Shown: positions 27,603 through 37,282 of the stretch, piece by piece
Layout of the letters: each line of letters opens with the position of its first letter
How positions within the stretch are numbered: position 1 is the stretch's first letter
Source of the DNA: Microbacteriaceae bacterium VKM Ac-2855
Lineage (GTDB): Bacteria; Actinomycetota; Actinomycetes; Actinomycetales; Microbacteriaceae
NCBI GenBank assembly: GCA_013204985.1
Contig: JABMLG010000009.1
Coordinates: 124,001-188,000 of the forward strand
Length of the DNA: 64,000 nucleotides
Reading direction: 5' to 3'
Translations under genes and position numbers: made by a program
Notes under the pieces: model-generated
What the model saw: the letters and a program-made list of their open reading frames with translations, nothing else
What the model was told of the DNA's origin: nothing
Database searches by the model: none

Positions 27603-28625
27603 CTATTCCTCGCCGAGCAATCGCGAGAGGTATCGGGCGACAGCGCGCACGGCCGCGATGTTGCCCGAGTAGTCCATGCGGATCGGCCCGAGCACGCCGA
27701 GCCGGGCGATCTGACCCCCCGCCGCCGTGTAGCCGCTGGTGAGAACCGAGGTCTCCTGCAGACCGAACGCCGCGTTCTCGCGACCGATCCGAACCGAGAC
27801 CCCGCGCGGATCCGGCACCATCTCGCCGAAGAGGCGCAGCAGCTCCACCTGCTCCTCGATCGCCTCGAGGACCGGGTAGAGGTTGCCGGAGAAGTCCTCC
27901 TCGGTGCGCACGAGGTTCGCGGCCCCGGCCATCACGAGCTTGTCCTGGCGGTTCGCGCCGACTTGTTCGATCAGGGTCGCGACGATGGTGGTCACGGCCG
28001 CGCGCCGTTCTGGGCTGAACTGCTCGATCGTGGCGGCGAACGACTCCGCGGCCGCCGCGAGGCCGAGGCCGATCCCCGCCGTGTTCAGCTTGGCTCGGAT
28101 CTCGCCGAGGAAGACCTCGTCGACATCCTCCGCGAGCTCGAGCACGCGCTGGTCGACGCGCCCGGTATCGGTGATCAGCACCGACAACAGGCGGCGCGAG
28201 CTCAGCGCGACGAGTTCGACGTGACGCACGTGCGCCGCGCCGAAGGACGGGTACTGCACCAGTGCGACGTTGTGGGTGAGCTGCGACAGCAGTCGCACGG
28301 TCTTGGCCAGTACGTCGTCGAGATCGGGCGTCTGGCCGAGGAAGGTCTCTATGGCATGCCGTTGGGCTGCGGTGAGGGGCCGCAGGTCGGCGAGCTGATC
28401 GACGAAGAGTCGATAACCCTTGTCGGTCGGGACGCGGCCGGAAGAAGTGTGCGGAGCCGCGATCAGCTCCTCTTCCTCCAGCTGGGCCATGTCGTTCCGG
28501 ATGGTCGCGGCCGAGACGCCGAAGGAGTGCCGTTCGACGATCGACTTGGAGCCGACGGGTTCACGGCTCGCGACGTAATCCTGGACGATCACGCGCAGTA
28601 CCTGGAGTCCACGTTCGGTCACCAT
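27603..28625 (-). CDS. hrcA: Heat-inducible transcription repressor HrcA
   Basis: A 340-residue repressor that binds CIRCE and is stabilised by GroEL. The winged helix ([36 protein letters not shown] region) and the GAF-like middle domain are typical. The ATG at 28625 has GGGAGG eight bases upstream. A CIRCE element overlaps its promoter, so hrcA and dnaJ are autoregulated and heat-induced. Confidence 0.96.
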   Translation of the reverse strand: MVTERGLQVLRVIVQDYVASREPVGSKSIVERHSFGVSAATIRNDMAQLEEEELIAAPHTSSGRVPTDKGYRLFVDQLADLRPLTAAQRHAIETFLGQTPDLDDVLAKTVRLLSQLTHNVALVQYPSFGAAHVRHVELVALSSRRLLSVLITDTGRVDQRVLELAEDVDEVFLGEIRAKLNTAGIGLGLAAAAESFAATIEQFSPERRAAVTTIVATLIEQVGANRQDKLVMAGAANLVRTEEDFSGNLYPVLEAIEEQVELLRLFGEMVPDPRGVSVRIGRENAAFGLQETSVLTSGYTAAGGQIARLGVLGPIRMDYSGNIAAVRAVARYLSRLLGEE

Positions 28626-28677
28626 CGAAGGCACCTCCCGCTCGGAACTCGTCTCAGCCTGTTCATCCGCTCGCGGT

Positions 28678-28709
28678 TTGGCACTCCGCCGAGCTGAGTG
28701 CCAATCATA
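28678..28709 (-). promoter_or_regulatory. CIRCE operator and -10 box of hrcA-dnaJ
   Basis: TTGGCACTC (28678-28686), nine bases, GAGTGCCAA (28696-28704): a perfect CIRCE inverted repeat. TATGAT (28704-28709, minus strand) abuts it as the -10 box, so bound HrcA would cover the transcription start. Confidence 0.93.
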
Positions 28710-28769
28710 ACCCGCCCTCGATGCCATCCCTCCGTGCTGGCGCGGTCTCGGAGTCAGTGGTAACCCTCA

Positions 28770-28798
28770 TTGCCGCGCGAACCCGCCGGGCGTACCGT
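28770..28798 (+). promoter_or_regulatory. Promoter of the first DUF4870 gene
   Basis: TTGCCG (28770-28775), a 17-base spacer and TACCGT (28793-28798), about 95 bases before the ATG at 28895. Confidence 0.5.
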
Positions 28799-28894
28799 GT
28801 GCTCGTGGTCGCGGTGCGACGGAGTCACGCCTCCCGCGGCTGACCCGCGCGAGCCTCCGCCCGCGCGTCGGTGTTCCATCTGAAGGGAACGTCC

Positions 28895-29272
28895 ATGTCT
28901 CAGCCTCACACCGGCGCCAACCCGCCCGCCGCCGCACCTCTCACCGAGGCGGAGGATCGCCAGTGGGCGTCCTTTGCGCACCTGGGCGGCATCATCAGCG
29001 TGCTGCCCTCGCTCATCATCTGGCTCGTCTTCCGAGATCGCGGGCGCTTCACCGGCACCGAGGCCAAGGAGGCGCTGAACTTCCAGCTCACCCTCCTCGG
29101 TGTGCACGTGATCGCCTGGATCCTCGACGCGACCCTGGTGGGCGCGATCATCGGCATCCCCCTCGACCTCGCCGCGTGGGCCGTCGGCATCGTCTACTCG
29201 ATCCTCGCCTTCCTCAAAGCGAAGGACGGTATTGCGTACCGGTACCCCTTCGCGGTGCGTCTGATCACATAG
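28895..29272 (+). CDS. DUF4870 membrane protein, first copy
   Basis: A 125-residue protein with three hydrophobic segments. WASFAHLGGIISVLPSLIIWLVF and TEAKEALNFQLTLLG are DUF4870 marks (a Tic20-like fold of unknown role). AAGGGAA precedes the ATG. The second copy downstream has the same length and layout, so the two look like a tandem duplication. The stop codon lies within a triplicated 18-base repeat. Confidence 0.85.
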   Translation: MSQPHTGANPPAAAPLTEAEDRQWASFAHLGGIISVLPSLIIWLVFRDRGRFTGTEAKEALNFQLTLLGVHVIAWILDATLVGAIIGIPLDLAAWAVGIVYSILAFLKAKDGIAYRYPFAVRLIT

Positions 29273-29318
29273 CGTCCATTCGTCACACAGCGTCCGCTCG
29301 TCACATAGCGTCCGCTCG
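29265..29318 (+). repeat. Three 18-bp tandem repeats spanning a stop codon
   Basis: TCACATAGCGTCCATTCG, TCACACAGCGTCCGCTCG and TCACATAGCGTCCGCTCG start at 29265, 29283 and 29301. The first copy contains the TAG stop of the DUF4870 gene; the second copy has CAG instead and the third TAG again, all in the same frame. Confidence 0.85.
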
Positions 29319-29434
29319 GTTTTCCACGCCCTTCCCGGAAACAGCACGTGACCGGGCGTGACACGCTGTGCCACGATGGGGCGGGGGCAAGCCGGCTCCC
29401 GGTGAACGCCCGACTCGTTCGAAACGGAGAGACC

Positions 29435-29812
29435 ATGTCCGCAACGCCTCCCCCGCCCCCGCAGCAGCAGTACGCCCCTCAGCCGCCGCTGAATCCGGCC
29501 GACGAGAAGACGTGGGCGATCGTGACCCACGTCGCCGGGATCTTCCTCGGCTTCATCCCGTCCCTGATCGTCTACCTCGTGTTCAAGGGGCGCGGTCCGT
29601 TCTTGGAGGCGCACTCCAAGACGGCACTGAACTTCCAGATCACCATGGTGATCGCCTACGTCGTCGGCCTCGTGCTCACGGCGGTGGTCATCGGCATCTT
29701 CGTGTTGATCGCCGTGTGGGTCGTGGAGATCATCTTCAGCATCATCGCCGCGGTCAAGGCGAGCCAGGGGCAGTACTACTCGTACCCTCTGACGATCGCC
29801 TTCATCAAGTAG
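29435..29812 (+). CDS. DUF4870 membrane protein, second copy
   Basis: A 125-residue paralogue of the upstream gene, with a Pro/Gln-rich N-terminus (PPPPPQQQYAPQPP) followed by WAIVTHVAGIFLGFIPSLIVYLVF and SKTALNFQITMVI. Three to four membrane helices. GGAGAG precedes the ATG. Function unknown; DUF4870 proteins often occur as several paralogues in actinobacteria. Confidence 0.85.
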   Translation: MSATPPPPPQQQYAPQPPLNPADEKTWAIVTHVAGIFLGFIPSLIVYLVFKGRGPFLEAHSKTALNFQITMVIAYVVGLVLTAVVIGIFVLIAVWVVEIIFSIIAAVKASQGQYYSYPLTIAFIK

Positions 29813-29818
29813 CCCGAA

Positions 29819-29865
29819 CCCGAGAAGGTGCAGGAGTCGGCCGCCGACTCCGGCAACTTCTCGGG
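29819..29865. terminator. Bidirectional terminator between DUF4870 and hemW
   Basis: The arms CCCGAGAAG and CTTCTCGGG (29819-29827 with 29857-29865) enclose a second palindrome, GGAGTCGGC with GCCGACTCC. It starts six bases after the DUF4870 stop and faces the 3' end of hemW. Confidence 0.7.
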
Positions 29866-29911
29866 TCGAGGCGTGGGGCGATGGGCGGTCTCGGCGGCCG
29901 GCCGGCTGCCC

Positions 29912-31135
29912 CTACGGGGTGAGGCGCCGAACGACCGCGTCGGCCAGCAGGCGGCCCCGAAGGGTTAGCAAGATGCGGCCGGCCAGGGCCGCGCGCCCGT
30001 CGATGAGGCCATCCGCGATCAGACCGGCGACAGCGGGGCGCGCGGATGCGTCGACGACGTCGATCGGCAGACCGTCGCTCAAGCGCGTGCGCAGCAGCAC
30101 GTCCTCGAGGCTGCGCGAGTCGGCATCGAGGGTCTCGCGACCGGCGGCCGGCGACGCTCCCGCGTGGATCCGATCGGCGTACGCGGCCGGATGCTTGACG
30201 TTCCACCAACGCACTCCGCCGACGTGGCTGTGCGCGCCGGGGCCCACGCCCCACCAATCGTGACCCAGCCAGTACGAGAGGTTGTGCCGCGAACGATGGT
30301 CGGCGCCGCGTGCCCAGTTGCTCACCTCGTACCATTCGTAGCCGGCGCTCGCGAGCCGCGCATCCGCCAACTCGTACATGTCGGCGGTGAGGTCGTCGTC
30401 GGGCTGCGCCACCGCACCCGAGCGGATCTGCCGTGCCAGTTTGGTGCCGGCCTCGACGATGAGCGCGTACGCCGAGAGGTGGTCGGGCTCGCAAGCGAGT
30501 GCGGCATCCAACGAACGGGACCAGTCATCGAGCGACTCGCCCGGCGTGCCGTAGATCAGATCGAGACTGACCTGCAGCCCGGCCTCCCGAGCCCACTGGA
30601 CGACGAGCGGGATGCGGTCGGGATCATGGGTGCGCTCGAGGGTCGCCAGCACGTGCGGAACCGCCGACTGCATCCCGAAGCTGACCCGGTTGAAGCCCGC
30701 GTCGGCGAGGGTGCGCAGGTACGCGGCGTCGACGGAATCGGGGTTCGCCTCGGTGGTGATCTCGGCACCGGGCCGGATGCCGTGGTGCTCGCGGATCGCG
30801 CTGAGCATGCGTCCGAGGTCGCCGGCCGGCAGCAGCGTGGGGGTACCGCCGCCGAAGAACACGGTCGCCGCTTCACGCCGGGGCAGGCCCGCCACATCGA
30901 GCACGGAGGCGCCGAAGGCGATCTCTCGCGACGCCTCTTCGGCGTAATCGCTCTGCTTCGCTCCGCGGAGTTCGGGCGCGGTGTACGTATTGAAGTCGCA
31001 GTAACCGCAACGCACGCGGCAGAACGGCACGTGCACGTACACCCCGAGATCGCGGTGCTGCGCGCCGTCGCGCACGGATGCGGGCAGCAGTCCGTCCAAC
31101 GGCGCCGGGTCGGCGATCGGCAGCGGCCCCGCCAT
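29912..31135 (-). CDS. hemW: Radical SAM protein HemW (heme chaperone, coproporphyrinogen oxidase-like)
   Basis: A 407-residue radical SAM protein. The cluster motif CRVRCGYCDF (Cys-X3-Cys-X2-Cys) follows LGVYVHVPF; the shorter loop and the HemW-type C-terminal domain argue for HemW and not an oxygen-independent HemN. HemW binds heme and hands it to respiratory proteins. ATG 31135 lies ten bases after the DUF1990 gene; longer frames run inside that gene. Cytochrome bd genes elsewhere in the window are possible heme recipients. Confidence 0.9.
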   Translation of the reverse strand: MAGPLPIADPAPLDGLLPASVRDGAQHRDLGVYVHVPFCRVRCGYCDFNTYTAPELRGAKQSDYAEEASREIAFGASVLDVAGLPRREAATVFFGGGTPTLLPAGDLGRMLSAIREHHGIRPGAEITTEANPDSVDAAYLRTLADAGFNRVSFGMQSAVPHVLATLERTHDPDRIPLVVQWAREAGLQVSLDLIYGTPGESLDDWSRSLDAALACEPDHLSAYALIVEAGTKLARQIRSGAVAQPDDDLTADMYELADARLASAGYEWYEVSNWARGADHRSRHNLSYWLGHDWWGVGPGAHSHVGGVRWWNVKHPAAYADRIHAGASPAAGRETLDADSRSLEDVLLRTRLSDGLPIDVVDASARPAVAGLIADGLIDGRAALAGRILLTLRGRLLADAVVRRLTP

Positions 31136-31145
31136 CAGCGGCCCG

Positions 31146-31798
31146 TCACGAGGAGATGACGTGCGGCAGCAGTGCCCGCAGGTACTTCTTGGTGATGCTC
31201 TTCTGCACCCGACGCAGCACCGGCGCACCGAGGCGGTAGAGCCGCGAGCTGGGCTTCGAGAAGACACGGATCACGATCCAGACGGAATCGTCGGCCCGCT
31301 TCTCGACGACGAAGGATTCTTCGCCGCTCTCGGGATGCCCGGCGAGCGTTCCGTAGGCGAACCCGACCTCGTCGGGCTCGTCGATCACGTACACGACCCG
31401 AACGGGCGCATCGAACGTGCGGCCGAACTTCTTCACCTTGAGCACCGCGGTCATGCCGGCGGTGATGTACGGCGTGCCGTCGGCGGCGAATCGGTCTTCC
31501 GTGGGACGGCTGGTCAGATCGATCGGAGTGCCCTCCGAGTCGAAGTTGACCCCGGTGTACTGCACGCCGGTGCCGGCCTGGATATCGGTGACCTCGATGT
31601 CACTGCCGCGCTGGACGCCCCAGGTCATCAAGCCTTCGGCGACGATGTCGAATCGCTCCTGACCGGACCCCAGGCGTGCCTCGAAACGTGCCGCGCGGAA
31701 GCCCTCCGGCGGATAGCTGAGCAGGTCGGGCGCGAGCGTGCCGCCGACGGCCCCGTAGGTGACCTGCGGCTGACCCTCGAAGCTCGAGCGGCGCACGC

Positions 31799-31802
<4 letters not shown>
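31146..31802 (-). CDS. DUF1990 family protein
   Basis: A 218-residue protein of the DUF1990 family, recognised from VTYGAVGGT near the start and [20 protein letters not shown] in the C-terminal half. The family has no settled function. GTG at 31802 overlaps the lepA stop (GTGA), so it is translationally coupled to lepA. Confidence 0.85.
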
Positions 31803-33649
<1,847 letters not shown>

Positions 33650-33747
33650 TGTGCTACCAGTGTCCCATGCCTCCGGCCGAAGCGTCCGCGCGGGTGTTCC
33701 GCACATGCACCCCCGGTGGTGAGCGCGCGGCCGGAACCCCGGCGGTG

Positions 33748-34272
33748 TCAGAGGTCGAGGCCGTAGGCGCGGCTCGGTTCGATGCCGGGCGGATTCTCGC
33801 GGCCGGGCAGTCGGGTGAAGCCGAGCGTGTCGTAGAGGTGATGTGCGGCGTACATGTCGGATCCACTGTTCATCACCACGCGCGCGACGCCCCTGGAGCG
33901 TCCGAGCGCGATCACGAACTCGGTGAGCAGACGGCCCAGCCCTCGGCCGCGCGCCGCCGGGGCGACAGCGAGCAGGCGCCAGTCCAATTCGTCCGGCAGG
34001 CCGAGCGGGGTGAAGTTGCCGCCGTCCTTCGCCGTTGTCACGGTCGCGAGCAGCTCACCCGAACGCGCATCCGCCGCCACCCACACCTCCGCGACGGCCT
34101 CGTGCGCGGCGATGTCGAGCATCTGCGCGGCGTAGTCGTCGCCGATTTCGTAGTCGTGCCGATACGCGTCCAGCCGCAGTGCTCCGACCGCGGCGTACTC
34201 GCTCGGATGGACGCGACGGATCACCACGGTCGGGTCGGACGAGACGGGGAGGATCGGGGTCGTGCTGCTCAC
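33748..34272 (-). CDS. GNAT-family N-acetyltransferase
   Basis: A 174-residue acetyltransferase. The acetyl-CoA loop is in [21 protein letters not shown] (R-G-R-G-L-G), followed by [19 protein letters not shown]. The GTG at 34272 is six bases after TACGCT with no Shine-Dalgarno, so leaderless. Substrate unknown. Confidence 0.88.
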   Translation of the reverse strand: MSSTTPILPVSSDPTVVIRRVHPSEYAAVGALRLDAYRHDYEIGDDYAAQMLDIAAHEAVAEVWVAADARSGELLATVTTAKDGGNFTPLGLPDELDWRLLAVAPAARGRGLGRLLTEFVIALGRSRGVARVVMNSGSDMYAAHHLYDTLGFTRLPGRENPPGIEPSRAYGLDL

Positions 34273-34278
34273 CGCAGC

Positions 34279-34284
34279 AGCGTA
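34279..34284 (-). promoter_or_regulatory. -10 box of the GNAT gene, leaderless layout
   Basis: TACGCT on the minus strand, six bases before the GTG at 34272. Confidence 0.45.
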
Positions 34285-34322
34285 CGGCCGCGAGCCTCGC
34301 TCAGGCGTCGTGTGACGAAGCG

Positions 34323-35477
34323 CTACGGCGCCGGCAGCAACCCGAGACCGTGATCGAGATCGGCCGGATCCGATGCGAGGCAGACCCGGATCCATCCTTC
34401 GCCCGTGCGACCGAAGGCGCTGCCGGGTGCGACGGCGACCTTCGAATCGAGCAGGAAGTCCTCGGCCCACCGGGCGACGTCGCCGCGTGTCGCGTGCGAC
34501 ATGTCGATCCAGAGGTAGAAAGCACCCTCCGGCTCGCGATAGCGGATGCCGCGGCGATCCAGCAGCGCCGTGGCGCGCAGCAGGTTGCTAAGGTAGTGCT
34601 CTGAGGCAGCGGCCACGGCGTCCTGCGGTCCGGTCAACGCCGCGAGCGCGGCGCGCTGATCCGGCGTCGCGACGCAACCGATCGACGCCTCCTGCACGGT
34701 CACCATCGTCGCGGTGAACCCGGGCGGGGTGACGAGGTACCCGAGGCGGACCCCGGTCATCGCGTACGTCTTCGACAGCGAGAACACACTGAGCACACGA
34801 TCGTCGTCGTGGCCGAGCTCCTGGGCGATGCGCGCCAGGCTCACGTGCGGCCGGCCGTAGGTGAAGTACTCGTACACCTCGTCGCTGATCACCCACAGAT
34901 CGTGCTCGCGGGCGAACGCCAGGAGCCGCTCGAGCACCTCGCGCGGGAAGACCACGCCCAGCGGATTCGACGGCGAGTTCACGATCAGCACCCGAGTGCG
35001 TTCGGTGACGATGCGCTCCAGCTCGTCGAGATCCGGCAGGAAGCCGTTTTCGGGACGCAGGCTGTAGGGCACCGGCACGGCCTCGATCATCCGCGCGTTC
35101 ATGGTGAAGGTCGTGTAACCGGGGTCGGGCACCAGCACCTCGTCACCGTGACCGAGCGTGAGCGTCATCGCCTGGTACAGCGCCTGCGTGCCGCCGACGC
35201 TGACCCAGACCTGCTCGACGTCGACATCGATGCCGTTGTCGCGGGCGAGCTTCGTGACGATCGCCTCGCGCAGCGGCATGAGGCCGCCGTTGGGCCCGTA
35301 GTTCGTGTCGTCGGCGGCCCACGCCTCCCGCGCGGCCTCGATGATGTGCGGGGCGACGGGAACGTCGGGCTCGCCGACAGCGAGATGGGTGACGCCCTCG
35401 AGGCGGAGGGCGATCTCGAAGAGACGGCGGATCCCGGACATCGGAACCGCGGGAATATGATCGGCGAGGCGTGGCAT
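34323..35477 (-). CDS. Class I/II pyridoxal phosphate aminotransferase
   Basis: A 384-residue aspartate-aminotransferase-like enzyme. VNSPSNPLG (168-174), SDEVYEYF (Asp199, Tyr202) and FSLSKTYAMTGVRLGY (Schiff-base Lys236) are the PLP-site motifs. GEPDVP near residue 36 is typical of the Ig subfamily. The amino-acid substrate is not clear. ATG 35477 follows TACCCT (35485-35490) by seven bases, with GGGAGGG inside the spacer, so the message has no or almost no leader. Confidence 0.92.
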   Translation of the reverse strand: MPRLADHIPAVPMSGIRRLFEIALRLEGVTHLAVGEPDVPVAPHIIEAAREAWAADDTNYGPNGGLMPLREAIVTKLARDNGIDVDVEQVWVSVGGTQALYQAMTLTLGHGDEVLVPDPGYTTFTMNARMIEAVPVPYSLRPENGFLPDLDELERIVTERTRVLIVNSPSNPLGVVFPREVLERLLAFAREHDLWVISDEVYEYFTYGRPHVSLARIAQELGHDDDRVLSVFSLSKTYAMTGVRLGYLVTPPGFTATMVTVQEASIGCVATPDQRAALAALTGPQDAVAAASEHYLSNLLRATALLDRRGIRYREPEGAFYLWIDMSHATRGDVARWAEDFLLDSKVAVAPGSAFGRTGEGWIRVCLASDPADLDHGLGLLPAP

Positions 35478-35553
35478 CCCTCCCAGGGTAGAACGCCGCG
35501 GCGGAGATCGCCGCCGCAGCAGCAGCAGGTCACCGAAGCGCCCCGTTTCGCGG

Positions 35554-35637
35554 TTGTTCGGATGGCTCGCGTACGCTAAAGTTTCTTGTTGGCTTGCGCT
35601 CCACACCCGCGCGTCCCGAGCATCCGTGCTCGAGACG
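35554..35637 (+). promoter_or_regulatory. rpsT promoter and leader hairpin
   Basis: TTGTTC (35554-35559), a 17-base spacer and TAAAGT (35577-35582) form the promoter, giving a leader of about 190 bases before rpsT. A stem CGTC-CGAGCA / TGCTCG-GACG with one mismatch and loop TCCG lies at 35612-35637. A long structured leader would allow feedback by S20, but no known motif was recognised. Confidence 0.45.
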
Positions 35638-35780
35638 GGATCCGGACCCGGAGCGATCAGAAGCCGGCGACCTCCAGTCGCACTGGCAGAGCAGGGCATT
35701 TCTCCTGATCCAGCCAGAAGGGGCACTCCCGACGAGTAGCCGGCTGCACACACGCACATCCGAAGAAGAAGGTATTCCAC

Positions 35781-36041
35781 GTGGCAAACATCAAGTCGCA
35801 GATCAAGCGCAACCTCACCAACAAGAAGGCGACCGACCGCAACAAAGCCGTCAAGAGCGAGCTGAAGACCGCCGTGCGCGGCGTGCACAAGGCCATCGCC
35901 TCGGGCGACGCCGCCGCTGCCGGCACCGCTCTCGCCCTCGCGGCGAAGAAGCTCGACAAGGCCGCCAGCAAGGGCGTCATCCACAAGAACCAGGCGGCGA
36001 ACCGCAAGTCGGCCATCGCCAAGCAGGTCGCCGCGCTGTAA
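35781..36041 (+). CDS. rpsT: 30S ribosomal protein S20
   Basis: An 86-residue, very basic helical protein, the standard length. [29 protein letters not shown] is the family opening (INxxKxxxRN type). The start is GTG with GAAGAAGG upstream. It binds the 5' domain of 16S rRNA. A single gene between its own promoter and a strong terminator. Confidence 0.97.
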   Translation: MANIKSQIKRNLTNKKATDRNKAVKSELKTAVRGVHKAIASGDAAAAGTALALAAKKLDKAASKGVIHKNQAANRKSAIAKQVAAL

Positions 36042-36063
36042 CTCTGCGCTGCACAGCTTCACA

Positions 36064-36107
36064 GCGGGCCCGAGCCTCGGTATTGCCGAGGCTCGGGCCC
36101 GCTTTTT
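36064..36107 (+). terminator. Rho-independent terminator of rpsT
   Basis: The 17-base arms 36064-36080 (GCGGGCCCGAGCCTCGG) and 36086-36102 pair perfectly around TATTG, followed by TTTTT. The clearest terminator in the window. Confidence 0.95.
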
Positions 36108-36123
36108 CGCGCCCACGCCTTCT

Positions 36124-36196
36124 TGCGAGGGACCCCTCCTGTGCGCATCGGACCCCCGCTGGGCGGGTCCCACGCGCACAGGAGGGGTCCCTCGCA
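36124..36196. repeat. Large nested inverted repeat between rpsT and holA
   Basis: The arms 36124-36146 and 36174-36196 are perfect 23-base complements (TGCGAGGGACCCC... at the left edge). Inside, GGACCC and GGGTCC form a second hairpin (about 36150-36169). Convergent 3' ends flank it. It can act as a terminator for holA on the minus strand, but its size and perfection exceed what a terminator needs. Confidence 0.85.
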
Positions 36197-36211
36197 GAAT
36201 GGGTGCGGGGC

Positions 36212-36247
36212 CAGGGGTTGGCCGGGGTCAGGGGTTGGCCGGGGTCA
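36212..36247 (-). repeat. 17-bp tandem repeat spanning the holA stop
   Basis: CAGGGGTTGGCCGGGGT occurs at 36212-36228 and 36229-36245 and begins again at 36246. On the minus strand the holA TGA opens the repeat, so two further in-line TGA-containing copies follow the gene. Confidence 0.8.
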
Positions 36248-37282
36248 GGGGCGGCGGCCGCGGGCGGAGATGACGGTGACCATGCGTTCGAGGGCGTAGA
36301 CCGGGTCGCGGCCACCGCCCTTGACGTTCTCGTCGGCCTCCGCGACGGTCTCGATCGCCACGCCGAGACCCTCGCCGGTCCAGCCCTGCAGGTCGCGGCG
36401 CGCGCGGTCCACCTGCCACGGGGCGATGCCGTAGCGCTGCGCGACCTGGTTCGAACCCTCCCGGGAACCGGCGACTTTCGCCATGGTGCGCAGCTTGCTC
36501 GCGAAGGCGGCGACGATGGGCACCGGATCCGCGCCGGACGCGAGCGCGTGGCGCAGCGCGATCAGCGCCTCGCCATGACGGCCGGCGATCGCCGCATCCG
36601 CGACCGTGAACGCGGTGGTCTCGACGCGGCCGCTGTAGTACTTGGCGACCGTCGCCTCCGTGATGTCGCCGGCCACATCCGCCATCAGCTGCTGACACGC
36701 GGCGGCCAGCTCATCGAGATCGTCGAGGAATGCCGCGACCAGCGCACGCACCGCTCCCGTCGAGACCTTCCGCCCGGCGCTGCGGAACTCGGCTGCCGCG
36801 AAGTCGACCTTGTCGCTCTCGCGTTTGAGCTCGGCGCAGACGATCTCGACGCCGTCACCGAGCCCGCCACGGATCGCGTCGAGCAGTTTCTTGCCGCGCA
36901 CTCCCCCTCCGTGGCGGAGGACGAGCGTCGTGCTCTCGGCGGGTCGCTCGAGGTAGCCGAGCGCCTCCAGCAGGAAGGCGTCGGTGCACTTCTCGACGTT
37001 CGTCACGCGGATCAACCGCGGCTCGTCGAAGAGCGACGGGCTGGCGAGGGTGAGCAGCTCCCCCGGCGCGTACGCGTCGGCGGAGATGTCGTGCACCTCG
37101 AGGCTCGGATCCTCGGCGCGCAGGAAGTCGCGGAGGAATCGCATCGACCGTTCCGCCAGGAACTTCTCGGGCCCGGTGATCAGCACGATGGACGCCGGCC
37201 GCGCCTGATCCCAACGCAATTGCGGGATCGCGACCTTCGCCGACGTCTTCGTCGCGCCCCGCGCGGGTGCTCTGCCGGCCAT
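36245..37282 (-). CDS. holA: DNA polymerase III delta subunit
   Basis: A 345-residue clamp-loader wrench subunit that opens the beta clamp. VLITGPEKFLAERSMRFLR and the central helices LDDLDELAAACQQLMADVAGDIT match actinobacterial HolA. GGAGG precedes the ATG at 37282. The comEC frame continues over its first 430 bases in another frame. Confidence 0.93.
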   Translation of the reverse strand: MAGRAPARGATKTSAKVAIPQLRWDQARPASIVLITGPEKFLAERSMRFLRDFLRAEDPSLEVHDISADAYAPGELLTLASPSLFDEPRLIRVTNVEKCTDAFLLEALGYLERPAESTTLVLRHGGGVRGKKLLDAIRGGLGDGVEIVCAELKRESDKVDFAAAEFRSAGRKVSTGAVRALVAAFLDDLDELAAACQQLMADVAGDITEATVAKYYSGRVETTAFTVADAAIAGRHGEALIALRHALASGADPVPIVAAFASKLRTMAKVAGSREGSNQVAQRYGIAPWQVDRARRDLQGWTGEGLGVAIETVAEADENVKGGGRDPVYALERMVTVISARGRRP

